Shown in pieces: positions 47,535-57,660 of a stretch of 64,000 nucleotides of DNA. Where the stretch lies: positions 2,801,001 to 2,865,000 of the forward strand of contig NZ_CP086111.1 of the NCBI RefSeq assembly GCF_016806835.2, read 5' to 3'. A model generated the notes under the pieces. That model was not told the origin of the DNA, searched no databases, and saw nothing but the letters and a program-made list of their open reading frames with translations. Within the stretch, counting starts at the first letter, position 1; every line of letters starts with the position of its first letter. The position numbers were made by a program, and so were the translations under genes. The stretch comes from Skermanella rosea. Lineage in GTDB: Bacteria; Pseudomonadota; Alphaproteobacteria; Azospirillales; Azospirillaceae.

Positions 47535-48734
47535 ATGTTCCGTCTCAGCCAGTTCATCGCCCGGCTGCGATCCGACGCCGCGGTCCGGGAGCGGGTTCCC
47601 GCTCCCGATGGCCGGGGCGTCCGTCCCGTGGTCATCTGGAACCTGGTGCGCCGCTGCAACCTGACCTGCCTGCATTGCTACGCCCACTCGGCCGACCACC
47701 AGTTTCCCGGCGAGCTGACGACCGCCCAGGCACTGGAGGTTCTGGACGACCTGAAGGGTTACGGCGTGCCGGCGCTGATCCTGTCCGGCGGCGAGCCCCT
47801 GCTGCGGACGGACCTGTTCGAGCTGGCGGCCCATGCCCGCCCGATGGGAATGCACCTGGCGCTGTCCACCAACGGCACCCTGATCGACGATGCCATGGTC
47901 GGGCCGATCGCCGGCGCAGGGTTCGACTATGTCGGCATCAGCCTGGACGGGCTGGGGGCGACCCACGACCGGTTCCGCCGCCGGCAGGGCGCGTTCGAGG
48001 CGTCCCTGCGCGGAATCCGCCTGTGCCGGGATGCCGGGCTGAAGGTCGGCGTCCGGTTCACCCTGACCCGCGACAATGCCGCGGACCTGCCGGGCCTGCT
48101 GGATCTGACGGCGCGCGAGGGGATCGACAAGTTCTACCTGTCGCACCTGAACTTCGCCGGTCGGGGCAACACCAACCGGGGCAGCGCCGCCATGCGCGAG
48201 ACCACGCGGCGGGCCATGGACCTGCTGTTCGAACGGGCGCTTGCGGATGCGGAAGCCGGCTCCAGGCGGGAATACGTCACCGGCAACAACGACGCCGACG
48301 GCGTCTATTTCCTGCATTGGGCGTCCCGCCGCTTTCCCGGGCGGACGGCGGACGTGCGCGCGGCGCTGGAACGCTGGGGGGGCAACGCGACCGGGATCGG
48401 CGTCGCCAACATCGACAGCCTGGGCAACGTCCATCCCGACACGATGTGGGCGACCCATACGCTGGGCAACGTCAAGGAACGCCCGTTCAGCGAGATCTGG
48501 GCGGGAGCGGACCGGGAAGACCCGATCATGGCGGGCCTGCGGAGCCGGCCGCGCGCGGTCGGCGGCCGGTGCGGCACCTGCGGCCATCTGGCGATCTGCA
48601 ACGGCAACACGCGGACCCGCGCGCTTCGCACCTCCGGCGACGTCTGGGGCGAGGATCCCGGCTGCTACCTGACCGGGGGCGAGATCGGCACGCCCGCCCC
48701 GAACCCACCGCAGGAGATGCGACATGCGTCGTGA
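47535..48734 (+). CDS. nirJ: Radical SAM protein NirJ
   Basis: 399 aa. SAM-radical CxxxCxxC at C41, C45, C48 (CNLTCLHC), LSGGEPLLRTD and a C-terminal SPASM-like cysteine set (RCGTCGHLAIC, DPGCYL). It replaces propionate side chains by oxo groups in haem d1. ATG 47535 follows AGGAGAAAAG; an earlier GTG at 47517 sits within that site. Overlaps nirN by 11 bp. Confidence 0.94.
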   Translation: MFRLSQFIARLRSDAAVRERVPAPDGRGVRPVVIWNLVRRCNLTCLHCYAHSADHQFPGELTTAQALEVLDDLKGYGVPALILSGGEPLLRTDLFELAAHARPMGMHLALSTNGTLIDDAMVGPIAGAGFDYVGISLDGLGATHDRFRRRQGAFEASLRGIRLCRDAGLKVGVRFTLTRDNAADLPGLLDLTAREGIDKFYLSHLNFAGRGNTNRGSAAMRETTRRAMDLLFERALADAEAGSRREYVTGNNDADGVYFLHWASRRFPGRTADVRAALERWGGNATGIGVANIDSLGNVHPDTMWATHTLGNVKERPFSEIWAGADREDPIMAGLRSRPRAVGGRCGTCGHLAICNGNTRTRALRTSGDVWGEDPGCYLTGGEIGTPAPNPPQEMRHAS

Positions 48735-50280
48735 TATCGCCGCCGCGGTCCTTGCCCTCGCGCTCGCCGCGCCCCCGGTCCTGGCCGCCGATCCGGCCGC
48801 CCTCTACACCCGGCACTGCGCCGCCTGCCATGGCGGCGACCGTCTGGGCGCGCTCGGCCCCGCCCTGATCCCGGAGGCGCTGGGCCGGATGAAGCGCGAT
48901 GCCGCCGTGGGCGTGATCGCGGCGGGCCGCGCCGCGACCCAGATGCCGGCCTTCGCCGACCAGCTCTCCACGGAGGAGATCGCGGCCCTGGCGGACTTCA
49001 TCCAGCAGCCCCTGCCGGCGGTCCCGTCCTGGGAACTGGATGATGTCCGGGCAACCCACGACATCGTCAATCCGCCGGCCACCCTGCCCGACCGTCCGGT
49101 GTTCGACGCCGATCCGATGAACCTGTTCACCGTGGTCGAGGCCGGCGACCATCACGTCACCATCCTGGACGGCGACCGCTTCGTCCCGCTGGCCCGGTTC
49201 CAGAGCCGGTTCGCGCTGCATGGCGGCGCCAAGTACTCGCCCGACGGCCGGTTCGTCTATCTCGCGTCGCGCGACGGCTGGGTCACCCAGTACGACATGT
49301 GGAGCCTCCGGATCGTCGCCGAGGTGCGAGCCGGCCTGAACACCCGCAACATCGCGGTGTCGGAGGACGGGCGCTTCGTCATGGCCGGCAACATGCTGCC
49401 CCACAACCTGGTGGTGCTGGACGCCCGCGACCTGACTCCGCTGAAGGTGATCCCCGTCGCCGACGGCAAGGGTAGGACCTCGCGGGTCAGCGCGGTCTAT
49501 ACCGCCCCGCCGCGCAAGAGCTTCATCGTGGCCCTGAAGGACATTCCCGAGATCTGGGAGATTTCCACTTCGGAGACGTCGCGCCCGGTCTTCGGCGGCT
49601 TCGTCCACAGCCACGAGGCCGGCATGGTGGAGGCGGTCGGCGTGCAGCAGGGCCTGTTCGCCACCCGCCGCATCGCGCTTGCCGACACGCTGGACGATTT
49701 CTTCTTCGATCCCTCCTACACGAACCTGCTGGGAGCCTCGCGCGACGGCGCCGGCGCCCAGGTGGTCAACCTGAATGTCGGCCGCCCCATCGCCGCCGTT
49801 CCGCTGCCCGGCATGCCGCACCTGGGATCGGGCATCGCCTGGCGGTCGGAAGACCGGACCCTGATCGCCACGCCGCACCTGAAGGAGTCCGCGATCAGCA
49901 TCATCGACGCGGCGACCTGGAAGACGGTCAAGCGGATCGACACGCTGGGTCCCGGCTTCTTCATGCGCAGCCACGAGAACACGCCTTATGCCTGGACCGA
50001 CGCGTCGCTCAGCCCGCGCCGGGACACGATCCAGATCATCGACAAGAGGACGCAGGAGATCGTCCGGACGCTGACGCCGGCGCCCGGCCGGACCGCCTCG
50101 CACGTCGAGTTCACCCGCGACGGCCGGCACGCGCTGGTCAGCCTGTGGGAGGACGACGGCGCGCTGATCGTGTTCGACGCCGCGACCTTCGAGGAAGTCA
50201 CCCGCCTGCCCATGCGCAAGCCATCGGGGAAATACAATGTCTGGAACAAGATACGCTTTTCAGAGGGCACCAGCCACTGA
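48724..50280 (+). CDS. nirN: NirN, c/d1 dehydrogenase of haem d1 synthesis
   Basis: 518 aa. Signal MRRDIAAAVLALALAAPPVLAA, haem c motif CAACH (32-36), then a d1-binding propeller homologous to NirS: RFALHGGAKYSPDGRFVYLASRDGWV, MPHLGSGIAWRSE, RSHENTPYAWTDASLS. NirN introduces the acrylate double bond of haem d1. Lacks the NirS TPHPG block, which separates it from nirS. Ends 44 bp inside the CbiX gene start. Confidence 0.9.
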   Translation: MRRDIAAAVLALALAAPPVLAADPAALYTRHCAACHGGDRLGALGPALIPEALGRMKRDAAVGVIAAGRAATQMPAFADQLSTEEIAALADFIQQPLPAVPSWELDDVRATHDIVNPPATLPDRPVFDADPMNLFTVVEAGDHHVTILDGDRFVPLARFQSRFALHGGAKYSPDGRFVYLASRDGWVTQYDMWSLRIVAEVRAGLNTRNIAVSEDGRFVMAGNMLPHNLVVLDARDLTPLKVIPVADGKGRTSRVSAVYTAPPRKSFIVALKDIPEIWEISTSETSRPVFGGFVHSHEAGMVEAVGVQQGLFATRRIALADTLDDFFFDPSYTNLLGASRDGAGAQVVNLNVGRPIAAVPLPGMPHLGSGIAWRSEDRTLIATPHLKESAISIIDAATWKTVKRIDTLGPGFFMRSHENTPYAWTDASLSPRRDTIQIIDKRTQEIVRTLTPAPGRTASHVEFTRDGRHALVSLWEDDGALIVFDAATFEEVTRLPMRKPSGKYNVWNKIRFSEGTSH

Positions 50281-51046
50281 TCCCGGCGCCGGGCCGGGTA
50301 ACGGCCGGGCGCTGCTGCTGTTCGCCCACGGCACGTCGGACGGAGCCGGGGCCGAGATCGCCGACCGCCTGGCGGCCGAGTTGACGCACCGGGACCTGTT
50401 CGACGAGGTGGCGGTCTGCTTCTCCTTGCAGGATCCGCGTCCGGCGGAAATCCTGGCGCGCCTGTCGTCGCCCCGGATCTTCGTCGTGCCGCTGCTGGCC
50501 TGTGACGGGCGAATCACCCGCGACGTTCTGCCGGGCCTGATCGGGCTGGCGGACGGACGGGAACGGGTGACCCTGTGCCCGCCGGTCGGCCAGCATCCGG
50601 GGATAGCCGGGATCGTCGCCGGCATGGCGGGCGCCGCCGCGGAAGCCGCCGGGTTCGTCCCCGGGGCCACGACGGTCCTGATCGCGGGGCACGGCCACCG
50701 CCATGACCCGACTTCCGCCGGCGCCGCCCGCCGGTTGGCGGAGCAGGTGCGCGCCGACGGGTCATGGGGGGCGGTCGACTGCGTGTTCCTCTCCGAAACG
50801 CCGACGGCCCGGCACTGGCGGACGGTGTCGTCCACCCCGGACACGATCGTCGTGCCCTACTTCATCTCGGGCGGCCGGCACGAGGCGGTCGATCTGCCGT
50901 CCCTCGTCAAGGCCGGCGAAAGCGACGTCTCCGACGGTCGCCGGGTGGTCTTGACGCCCGCCGTCGGGCGGGCGCCGCAACTCGCTTTCCTCGTCCTCGA
51001 CGAGGTTTTGGAAATGGCGCGGAACCGGGCGCCGGAGATGGCATGA
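50237..51046 (+). CDS. CbiX-like sirohydrochlorin chelatase
   Basis: 269 aa, two CbiX-like halves: LLLFAHGTSDGAGAEIADRLAAEL and VLIAGHGHRHDPTSAGAARRLAEQ, plus CVFLSETPT and VVPYFISGGRHEAVDLP with candidate metal-site histidines. It probably inserts Fe into sirohydrochlorin for the d1 pathway, as nirE makes the precursor and no CysG is nearby. The start overlaps the last 44 bp of nirN. Could serve cobalamin instead, but context favours siroheme. Confidence 0.78.
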   Translation: MSGTRYAFQRAPATDPGAGPGNGRALLLFAHGTSDGAGAEIADRLAAELTHRDLFDEVAVCFSLQDPRPAEILARLSSPRIFVVPLLACDGRITRDVLPGLIGLADGRERVTLCPPVGQHPGIAGIVAGMAGAAAEAAGFVPGATTVLIAGHGHRHDPTSAGAARRLAEQVRADGSWGAVDCVFLSETPTARHWRTVSSTPDTIVVPYFISGGRHEAVDLPSLVKAGESDVSDGRRVVLTPAVGRAPQLAFLVLDEVLEMARNRAPEMA

Positions 51047-51089
51047 CGGAGCCAAACGGCACCGTTCCGATCCGGCACGATCCGACCCG

Positions 51090-51995
51090 TCAGCGCGATC
51101 TCTCGGCGAGCCGGACCGCATGTCCGACGACGATGCCGAGAAGGCGTTGCGCCTCCAGCAGGACGGCTTCGTCCCTGGTGCGTTCGGCGATGTCGGAGAA
51201 GGTTTCGGCCATCTTCTCCAGCGCCGCCGCCGAACGCAGGTTCCGCCCTTGGCCGAGGACCGGATCGACCGGCACCGGGGCCGGTCCGGGGCCCGTGATC
51301 AGAGGCGTCAGATCGTCGGCGATTCCGGCAAGCGTGCCGGCGTCGTCCGTCTTTCCGGCACGATCGAGCGCCGATGCGGCGGCCCGCAGGATACCGACCG
51401 TCTCACCCGCCAGCGCGGAGGCCAGGGACGCCAGAGCGGCGAGATCCTCGACCCGCACCGCCGCATCGCCGCTTTCCCGGCGGGACGCCCTCCAGGCCTT
51501 CCGGCGCTGACGCCGCAGTTTCGCGGCGTGGTCCAGCTCCTCCATCGCCAAGGCCCGGGCCTGCTCCCTCACCGCTTGGTCGGTCGCCGCGGAGACGATA
51601 TAGCTGTAGAAGGCGAACGCGCGTTCCTCGTTCAGCACGGCCAGCGACAAGGCGCGATACGGCGTAAGATCGCTGCGTCCGGCCAGTTCCTCCCAGGAGG
51701 CGGCGATCTCCGGCGGTAGCCGCCAGACGAAAGGCGCGCTGTCGGGCACATGGCCGATCCGCTCGGCAGAGACGGACGCCACCGCCTCCACATGTCGGCG
51801 CTCCTCCTCCATCAGCGCCCGGAAGGTTGCCGCGGTCTCCACGGCGCCGCGTCCATCCATCATCCCTGCCAGTTCACGGTAGCGCAGCACGGCCTCCCGC
51901 TCGAGCGCGAGGGCGATGCCGAGCAGGTCGGCCGATGAGGTGACCGGGGCGACCGGTTCCTGGCATAGCAAATTCACGCCCCCGCTCCATTTCAT
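51090..51995 (-). CDS. Ferritin-like di-iron protein of unknown role
   Basis: 301 aa from ATG 51995; upstream ATGs (52019, 52052) are possible, but the last lies under the FNR-type box. Two ferritin-like helix pairs are visible: ALEREAVLRYREL with MEEERRHV (E and ExxH near residues 32-68), then VLNEERAFAFYSYI with AMEELDHAAKL. That gives two carboxylate/His iron sets. A second half (from about 170) is helical and has no metal motif. Rubrerythrin-type proteins handle peroxide or iron. Convergent with the chelatase gene; divergent from nosR. Confidence 0.7.
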   Translation of the reverse strand: MKWSGGVNLLCQEPVAPVTSSADLLGIALALEREAVLRYRELAGMMDGRGAVETAATFRALMEEERRHVEAVASVSAERIGHVPDSAPFVWRLPPEIAASWEELAGRSDLTPYRALSLAVLNEERAFAFYSYIVSAATDQAVREQARALAMEELDHAAKLRRQRRKAWRASRRESGDAAVRVEDLAALASLASALAGETVGILRAAASALDRAGKTDDAGTLAGIADDLTPLITGPGPAPVPVDPVLGQGRNLRSAAALEKMAETFSDIAERTRDEAVLLEAQRLLGIVVGHAVRLAERSR

Positions 51996-52042
51996 GATCG
52001 GTTCAAGGTGCCGGACCATAAACTGAAAAAACCGACATCTAT

Positions 52043-52056
52043 TTGACCTCAATCAA
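52043..52056. promoter_or_regulatory. FNR/NNR-type box upstream of nosR
   Basis: TTGAC-CTCA-ATCAA, perfect half-sites. A class II start near 52091 would leave a leader of about 46 bases before nosR. Leftward it could drive the ferritin-like gene (centre about 55 bp from ATG 51995). Confidence 0.8.
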
Positions 52057-52136
52057 GTCCGCCGTGACCAACAGAGCCTCTTATGAACCGACAAGAGATT
52101 CATGCCGTTGACACTATCGGCACGGTCTCTTGATAA

Positions 52137-54335
52137 ATGTCAATTTCTCTGGCACGGATCATGGCGTTCTCATCGTGGCGAATACTTGGGCTGAGGAACG
52201 GAATCGTCGCAATGCTGGTGGTTTCCATCATCAGCTCCGTCTCGACGGTCGCTCAAGCCGCGGTGCCGTTGCTGGGCCAGTATCTCTCCAGGGCCGAGCC
52301 GGCCGAGCTGTTCGCCGGAGCCGACAGGTTCGGGCCGATCCAGGACGGGGTTCCCGTCGCCCCGGTCCTTCAGGGCGACAAGCTGCTGGGCTACGCCTAT
52401 CTCAACTCCGACTTCGTCAATACGACCGGATATTCCGGGCGGCCGATCCATGTGCTGGTCGGGCTTGGAACCGATGCTCGAGTCGCGGGGGCCAAGCTGG
52501 TGGATCACCATGAGCCGATCGTCCTGATCGGCATCCCGGCCGAACGCATAGACCGGTTCATATCCGGCTACATCGGCCGGAGCGTGGTCGAACTCGCGGG
52601 CCAGACGTCGTCGAGCCCGCCGGTGGACATCGTCTCCGGGGCCACCGTCACGGTCATGGTGATCGGCGACAGCATCGTCCGGTCGGGCCGGAAAGTGGCG
52701 CAGGCCCTGGGTTTGGCCGGCGCCGGTGCCGTCGCCGCGAAACCGCGGCGCGCGCTGGAGCCTGGCCGGGGCGAGGTCGAGGACTGGCCGACTCTGGTGG
52801 GTGACGGTTCGGTCCGGCGGCTGGCGCTGACGGTCGGCGACGTCAACGCCGCCTTCGAGCGGAGCGGCAAGCCGGAAGCCGTCGCACGGCCCGAGCCGGG
52901 CGCTCCGGACGAGACCTTCATCGACCTTTACGCGACCCTGGTTTCCATCCCGGCCATTGGGCGCAGCCTGCTGGGAGAGGCCGAATACCAGTCGCTCGCC
53001 CGGAAGCTCAAGCCGGGACAGCACGCGCTCCTGGTCGCCGGACAGGGCCGCTACTCGTTCAAGGGCTCGGGCTATGTGCGGGGCGGCATCTTCGACCGGA
53101 TCGAGCTCGTCCAGGGCGACACCGGAGTCAGGTTCCGCGACCGCACCCACTTGAGGCTGGGCGGCGTCGCGGCCGCCGGGGCTCCCGACTTTCCCGAAGT
53201 CGGCCTGTTCATGATCCCCGAAGGGACGGAGTTCGACCCGGCCGAGCCGTGGCGGCTGTCGCTGCTGGTGCAGCGGGCCACCGGCGCGCTGGAGAAGGCC
53301 TTCGTGTCGTTCGACCTCGGCTACCAGCCTCCCGACAAATACCTGGGCGACCCGATCGCCGCGGCGCCCGCTCCGGCCGCGGCCGCAGCCGCCGCTCCCG
53401 CCCGGGAGGATGAACCGCCCCCGGAAACGCCGCTGTGGCAAAGGATCTGGCAGGGCCGGCTGCTCGATATCGCCGTCGCGCTGAGCGCCATCGGCATCCT
53501 TACCGGCCTCTTCTTCTTCCAGGACAGCCTGGTCCGCCGCCCGGCCCTCTACCAGCGGGTCCGCATCACCTTCCTCCTGTTCACCCTGGTGTGGTTGGGC
53601 TGGTACGCCAAGGCGCAGCTGTCGGTCGTCAACGTCTTCACCTTCGCCGACGCGCTCCGAACGGAGTTCCGGTGGGACTATTTCCTGATGGACCCGCTGG
53701 TCTTCATCCTGTGGTGCTCCGTCGCGGCCTCGATCCTGTTCTGGGGGCGCGGCGCCTTCTGCGGCTGGCTTTGCCCCTTCGGGGCTCTCCAGGAGCTTCT
53801 GTACAAGGTCGGCCAGGTGCTCCACCTGCCCAAGGTGAAGGTGCCGTTCGGCCTGCATCAGCGGCTGTGGCCGATCAAGTACATCATCTTCCTCGCCCTG
53901 TTCGGCCTGTCGATGTACTCGCTGTCGGCGGCGGAACGGGGTGCCGAGGTCGAGCCGTTCAAGACGGCGATCATCCTGCACTTCGTCCGGGACTGGTGGT
54001 TCGTCCTGTTCGCCGCGGCGCTGCTGGCGGCCGGGCTGTTCATCGAGCGCTTCTTCTGCCGATACCTGTGCCCGCTGGGCGCGGCACTCGCCATTCCCGG
54101 CCGGATGCGGATGTTCGACTGGCTGCGCCGCTACAAGGAATGCGGCAGCCCGTGCCAGCGCTGCGCCAACGAGTGCCCGGTCCAGGCGATCCACCCGGAA
54201 GGCCATATCAATCCCAACGAATGCATCCAGTGCATGCACTGCCAGGTGCTCTACCACCATGACCAGAAATGCCCGGTCATGATCCAACGGCGTCTGAAGC
54301 GCGAAAAGCGCGCCGCCGGATCTTCGCTAGCCTGA
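52137..54335 (+). CDS. nosR: NosR, FMN- and Fe-S-containing nitrous oxide reduction protein
   Basis: 732 aa. N-terminal signal (GIVAMLVVSIISSVSTVAQA), periplasmic FMN-binding domain with DIVSGATVTVMV (Thr for covalent FMN), several membrane helices, two CxxxCP motifs (FCGWLCPFGALQE, FCRYLCPLGAALA) and a C-terminal 2x4Fe-4S unit (CGSPCQRCANECP and CIQCMHC). It feeds electrons to NosZ and is needed for its expression and maturation. The start is uncertain, since ATG 52137, 52161 and 52215 all lack strong sites. Confidence 0.94.
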   Translation: MSISLARIMAFSSWRILGLRNGIVAMLVVSIISSVSTVAQAAVPLLGQYLSRAEPAELFAGADRFGPIQDGVPVAPVLQGDKLLGYAYLNSDFVNTTGYSGRPIHVLVGLGTDARVAGAKLVDHHEPIVLIGIPAERIDRFISGYIGRSVVELAGQTSSSPPVDIVSGATVTVMVIGDSIVRSGRKVAQALGLAGAGAVAAKPRRALEPGRGEVEDWPTLVGDGSVRRLALTVGDVNAAFERSGKPEAVARPEPGAPDETFIDLYATLVSIPAIGRSLLGEAEYQSLARKLKPGQHALLVAGQGRYSFKGSGYVRGGIFDRIELVQGDTGVRFRDRTHLRLGGVAAAGAPDFPEVGLFMIPEGTEFDPAEPWRLSLLVQRATGALEKAFVSFDLGYQPPDKYLGDPIAAAPAPAAAAAAAPAREDEPPPETPLWQRIWQGRLLDIAVALSAIGILTGLFFFQDSLVRRPALYQRVRITFLLFTLVWLGWYAKAQLSVVNVFTFADALRTEFRWDYFLMDPLVFILWCSVAASILFWGRGAFCGWLCPFGALQELLYKVGQVLHLPKVKVPFGLHQRLWPIKYIIFLALFGLSMYSLSAAERGAEVEPFKTAIILHFVRDWWFVLFAAALLAAGLFIERFFCRYLCPLGAALAIPGRMRMFDWLRRYKECGSPCQRCANECPVQAIHPEGHINPNECIQCMHCQVLYHHDQKCPVMIQRRLKREKRAAGSSLA

Positions 54336-54347
54336 TGGAGTTGAACG

Positions 54348-56291
54348 ATGCGTGATGAGAACGAGAAACCGACGGGCATCGACCGCCGCCACCTGTTGGG
54401 CGGCACCGCCAAGGTCGCCGCGCTGGCGGGCCTGACCGGCGCCCTCGGCGGCGCCGCGGTGACGACGGCCGGCGGCTCCGTCTTCGGTTCCGGGACCGCC
54501 CTTGCGGCATCCGGCGGGACGAAGCAGAGCGCCGAGGTGAAGCCCGGCGACCTCGACGAGTATTATGTCTTCCACAGCGGCGGGCATTCCGGCGAGGTGC
54601 GCATCATGGGCGCGCCCTCCATGCGCGAGCTGATGCGCATCCCGGTCTTCACCCGGTGCAGCGCCACCGGCTGGGGACAGACCAACGAGAGCCGGAAAAT
54701 CTTGACCGAGGGGCTGACCGACGAGACCCGCGAGTTCCTGAAGACGCGCGGCGGCGTCTACCAGAACGGCGACCTGCACCACCCGCACATGTCGTTCACC
54801 GACGGCACCTACGACGGGCGCTACATCTTCTGCAACGACAAGGCCAACACCCGCGTCGCCCGCATCCGCGCCGACATCATGAAGCCGGACAAGATCATCG
54901 AGATCCCGAACGCCTCGGCGATCCACGGCCTGCGGCTCCAGAAATATCCGCGCACCGGCTATGTGTTCGCCAACGGCGAGCAGCGCGTGCCCACGCCCAA
55001 CATCGGCAAGATCCTGGACGAGCCGACCAAGTACCGCTCGCACTTCACCGCGATCGACGGCGACACGATGAAGGTGGCGTGGCAGGTCTGGGTGGACGGC
55101 AACCTGGACAACACGGACGCCGATTACCAGGGCAAATACGTCTTCTCGACCTGCTACAACTCCGAGGAGGGCGTCACCACCGCCGAGATGACCGCCAAGG
55201 AGCAGGACTGGCTGGTCGTCTTCAACATCAAGCGGATCGAACAGGCGGTGAAGGACGGCAAGGTCGAGGTGATCAACGGCGTTCCGATCGTCGACGGGCG
55301 GCACGGCAATCCCTATACCCGGTACATCCCGATCCCCAACAGCCCGCACGGCGTCAACACCGCTCCCGACGGCATCCACGTGACGGTCAACGGCAAGCTG
55401 TCGCCGACCGTGACCGTGCTGGACGTGCGCCGGCTCGACGATCTGTTCGACGACAGGATCAAGCCGCGCGACGTGGTGGTGGCGGAGCCGCAGCTGGGCC
55501 TCGGGCCTCTCCACACCGCCTATGACGGACGCGGCAACGCCTACACCACCCTGTTCCTGGACAGCCAGGTGGTGAAATGGAACATCGCCAAGGCGATCCG
55601 GGCCTTCAAGGGGGAGAAGGTCGATCCCATCGTCCAGAAGCTGGACGTCCATTACCAGCCCGGCCACCTGCACTCCTCCATGGGGCAGACCAAGGAAGCC
55701 GACGGCAAGTGGCTCATGGTGCTGAACAAGTTCTCCAAGGACCGCTTCCTGAACGTGGGTCCGCTGAAGCCGGAGAACGACCAGCTGATCGACATTTCGG
55801 GCGACGAGATGAAGATCGTCCATGACGGCCCGACCTTTGCCGAGCCCCATGACACGCTGATCGTGCATCGCTCCAAGGTCAACCCGGTCAACGCCTACCG
55901 GCGCGACGACCCGATGTTCGCCGACGCCGTCAGGCAGGCGAAGGCGGACGGCGTCGATCCCGAATACGACAGCAAGGTGATCCGCGACGGCAACAAGGTC
56001 CGGGTCTACATGACGGCGCTGGCCCCGGCCTTCGGGTTGGAGGAGTTCACCGTCAAGCAGGGCGACGAGGTCACCGTCTACGTCACCAACATGGACGACG
56101 TGGACGACCTGACCCACGGCTTCTCGCTGACCGGCTACGGCATCGCCATGGAGATAGCTCCGCAGGCGACGGCTTCGGTGACCTTCACGGCCGACCGGCC
56201 CGGCGTGCACTGGTACTATTGCCAGTGGTTCTGCCACGCGCTCCACATGGAGATGGGCGGCCGCATGCTGGTCGAGCCGCGCGCGGTCTGA
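54348..56291 (+). CDS. nosZ: Nitrous oxide reductase (clade I, Tat-exported)
   Basis: 647 aa. Tat signal with RRHLLGG, so clade I. CuZ histidines appear in [12 protein letters not shown] and later HxH motifs; the C-terminal CuA cupredoxin has [12 protein letters not shown] (C625, C629, H633, M636). Reduces N2O to N2 in the periplasm. ATG 54348 follows GGAG, 12 bp after nosR. Confidence 0.97.
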   Translation: MRDENEKPTGIDRRHLLGGTAKVAALAGLTGALGGAAVTTAGGSVFGSGTALAASGGTKQSAEVKPGDLDEYYVFHSGGHSGEVRIMGAPSMRELMRIPVFTRCSATGWGQTNESRKILTEGLTDETREFLKTRGGVYQNGDLHHPHMSFTDGTYDGRYIFCNDKANTRVARIRADIMKPDKIIEIPNASAIHGLRLQKYPRTGYVFANGEQRVPTPNIGKILDEPTKYRSHFTAIDGDTMKVAWQVWVDGNLDNTDADYQGKYVFSTCYNSEEGVTTAEMTAKEQDWLVVFNIKRIEQAVKDGKVEVINGVPIVDGRHGNPYTRYIPIPNSPHGVNTAPDGIHVTVNGKLSPTVTVLDVRRLDDLFDDRIKPRDVVVAEPQLGLGPLHTAYDGRGNAYTTLFLDSQVVKWNIAKAIRAFKGEKVDPIVQKLDVHYQPGHLHSSMGQTKEADGKWLMVLNKFSKDRFLNVGPLKPENDQLIDISGDEMKIVHDGPTFAEPHDTLIVHRSKVNPVNAYRRDDPMFADAVRQAKADGVDPEYDSKVIRDGNKVRVYMTALAPAFGLEEFTVKQGDEVTVYVTNMDDVDDLTHGFSLTGYGIAMEIAPQATASVTFTADRPGVHWYYCQWFCHALHMEMGGRMLVEPRAV

Positions 56292-56301
56292 GGACTGGAT
56301 C

Positions 56302-57660
56302 ATGTCACGGACCGGAATACTGATCCTCGCGGCGGCTTTCCTGGCCGTGACGCCCGCCAGGGCGGCGACGGTGACGGTGCCGCCGGGCGGGCTGGCCGAC
56401 GCCCTCGGCGCGGCGGACTCCGGCGACACGCTGGTACTGGCCCCGGGTATCCACCCGGGGCCGGTCACCGTCGCCGTGCCGGTCACGCTCGAAGGGCAGC
56501 CGGGAGCGGTGATCGACGGCGGCGGCCGGCGGAGTTCGATCACCGTCGAGTCCCCCGGCGTCACGCTGCGCCGGCTGACCGTCCGCAACTCCGGACTCAG
56601 CCTGTTCGACCAGGATTCCGGGATCTTCCTGGGCAAGGGAGCGGCCGGCGCGGTGGTCGAGGACAACGAACTGATCGACAACCTGATCGGCATCTATGTC
56701 TGGGGAGCGCCGGACGTGCTGGTGCGCGGCAACCGCGTCCGGGGGCGGACCGACCTGCGGCGCAGCGAGCGCGGCAACGGCATCCAGCTCTGGAACGCGC
56801 CGGGGACGAAGGTGGTCGGCAACACCGTGTCGGCGGGTCGCGACGGCATCTTCGTCACCACCAGCAAACGGAACGAGTTCCGCGACAACCGGTTCGAGAA
56901 CGTCCGCTTCGCGGTCCACTACATGTACACCAACGACAGCGAGGTCAGCGGCAACGTCTCCGTCGGCAACGACGTCGGCTACGCCATCATGTTCTCGCAG
57001 AACCTCGTGGTCCGGGACAACCAGTCGCGCGGCGACCGCGACCACGGGCTTCTGCTCAACTACACGACCCGGTCCCGCATCGAGGGCAACGTCATCGCCG
57101 GCCGGTTCGCCACGCCGCCCACGGCGGCCACCGACGATGATGATCCGGATGCCGACATCCCGCGCGAGGTCGGCGGGCTGGCCGAGAGGGACCGGACCGG
57201 CACCTGGAAATGCGTCTTCATCTACAACACGAGCAAGAACGTGCTGCGCGGCAACCGGTTCGAGGACTGCGAGATCGGCGTCCACTTCACCGCGGGGTCG
57301 GAGCGCAACACGATCACCGGCAACGCCTTCGTCAACAACCGCACGCAGGTCAAGTATGTCGGCACCCGTTCCCTGGACTGGTCCGACAAGGGGCGGGGCA
57401 ACTACTGGAGCGACAACCCCGCCTTCGACCTCGACGGCGACGGCATCTCCGACGAGGCCTACCGCCCCAACGACATCGTGGACCAGGTCATGTGGTCCTT
57501 TCCGGCGGCCAAGCTGCTGATCAACAGCCCCGGCATCCAGGTGATCCGCTGGGCGCAGTCGCAATTTCCGGCGCTGCACCCCGGCGGCGTGATGGACAGC
57601 GCCCCGCTGATGAAGCCGCCGGAACCGTCCCCCAGCCCCGAAGGGAGGCCGCAATCGTGA
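56302..57660 (+). CDS. nosD: Nitrous oxide reductase maturation protein NosD
   Basis: 452 aa. Signal peptide (ILILAAAFLAVTPARA) and a right-handed beta-helix with repeated NxF/GN turns (VVEDNELIDNLIGIYVWGA, VVGNTVSAGRDGIF, VLRGNRFEDCEIGVHF). Periplasmic factor for CuZ assembly, working with NosF/NosY. Ten bp after nosZ; its stop overlaps the nosF start. Confidence 0.94.
   Translation: MSRTGILILAAAFLAVTPARAATVTVPPGGLADALGAADSGDTLVLAPGIHPGPVTVAVPVTLEGQPGAVIDGGGRRSSITVESPGVTLRRLTVRNSGLSLFDQDSGIFLGKGAAGAVVEDNELIDNLIGIYVWGAPDVLVRGNRVRGRTDLRRSERGNGIQLWNAPGTKVVGNTVSAGRDGIFVTTSKRNEFRDNRFENVRFAVHYMYTNDSEVSGNVSVGNDVGYAIMFSQNLVVRDNQSRGDRDHGLLLNYTTRSRIEGNVIAGRFATPPTAATDDDDPDADIPREVGGLAERDRTGTWKCVFIYNTSKNVLRGNRFEDCEIGVHFTAGSERNTITGNAFVNNRTQVKYVGTRSLDWSDKGRGNYWSDNPAFDLDGDGISDEAYRPNDIVDQVMWSFPAAKLLINSPGIQVIRWAQSQFPALHPGGVMDSAPLMKPPEPSPSPEGRPQS

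Noticed and set aside
52170-56693. Very long open frames antisense to nosR and nosZ (700 codons and more)
   Set aside because: They mirror conserved genes in GC-rich DNA, have Arg/Ala/Gly/Asp-biased composition, no ribosome sites and no family resemblance. The same applies to antisense frames opposite the di-haem gene, nirS and ppsA.
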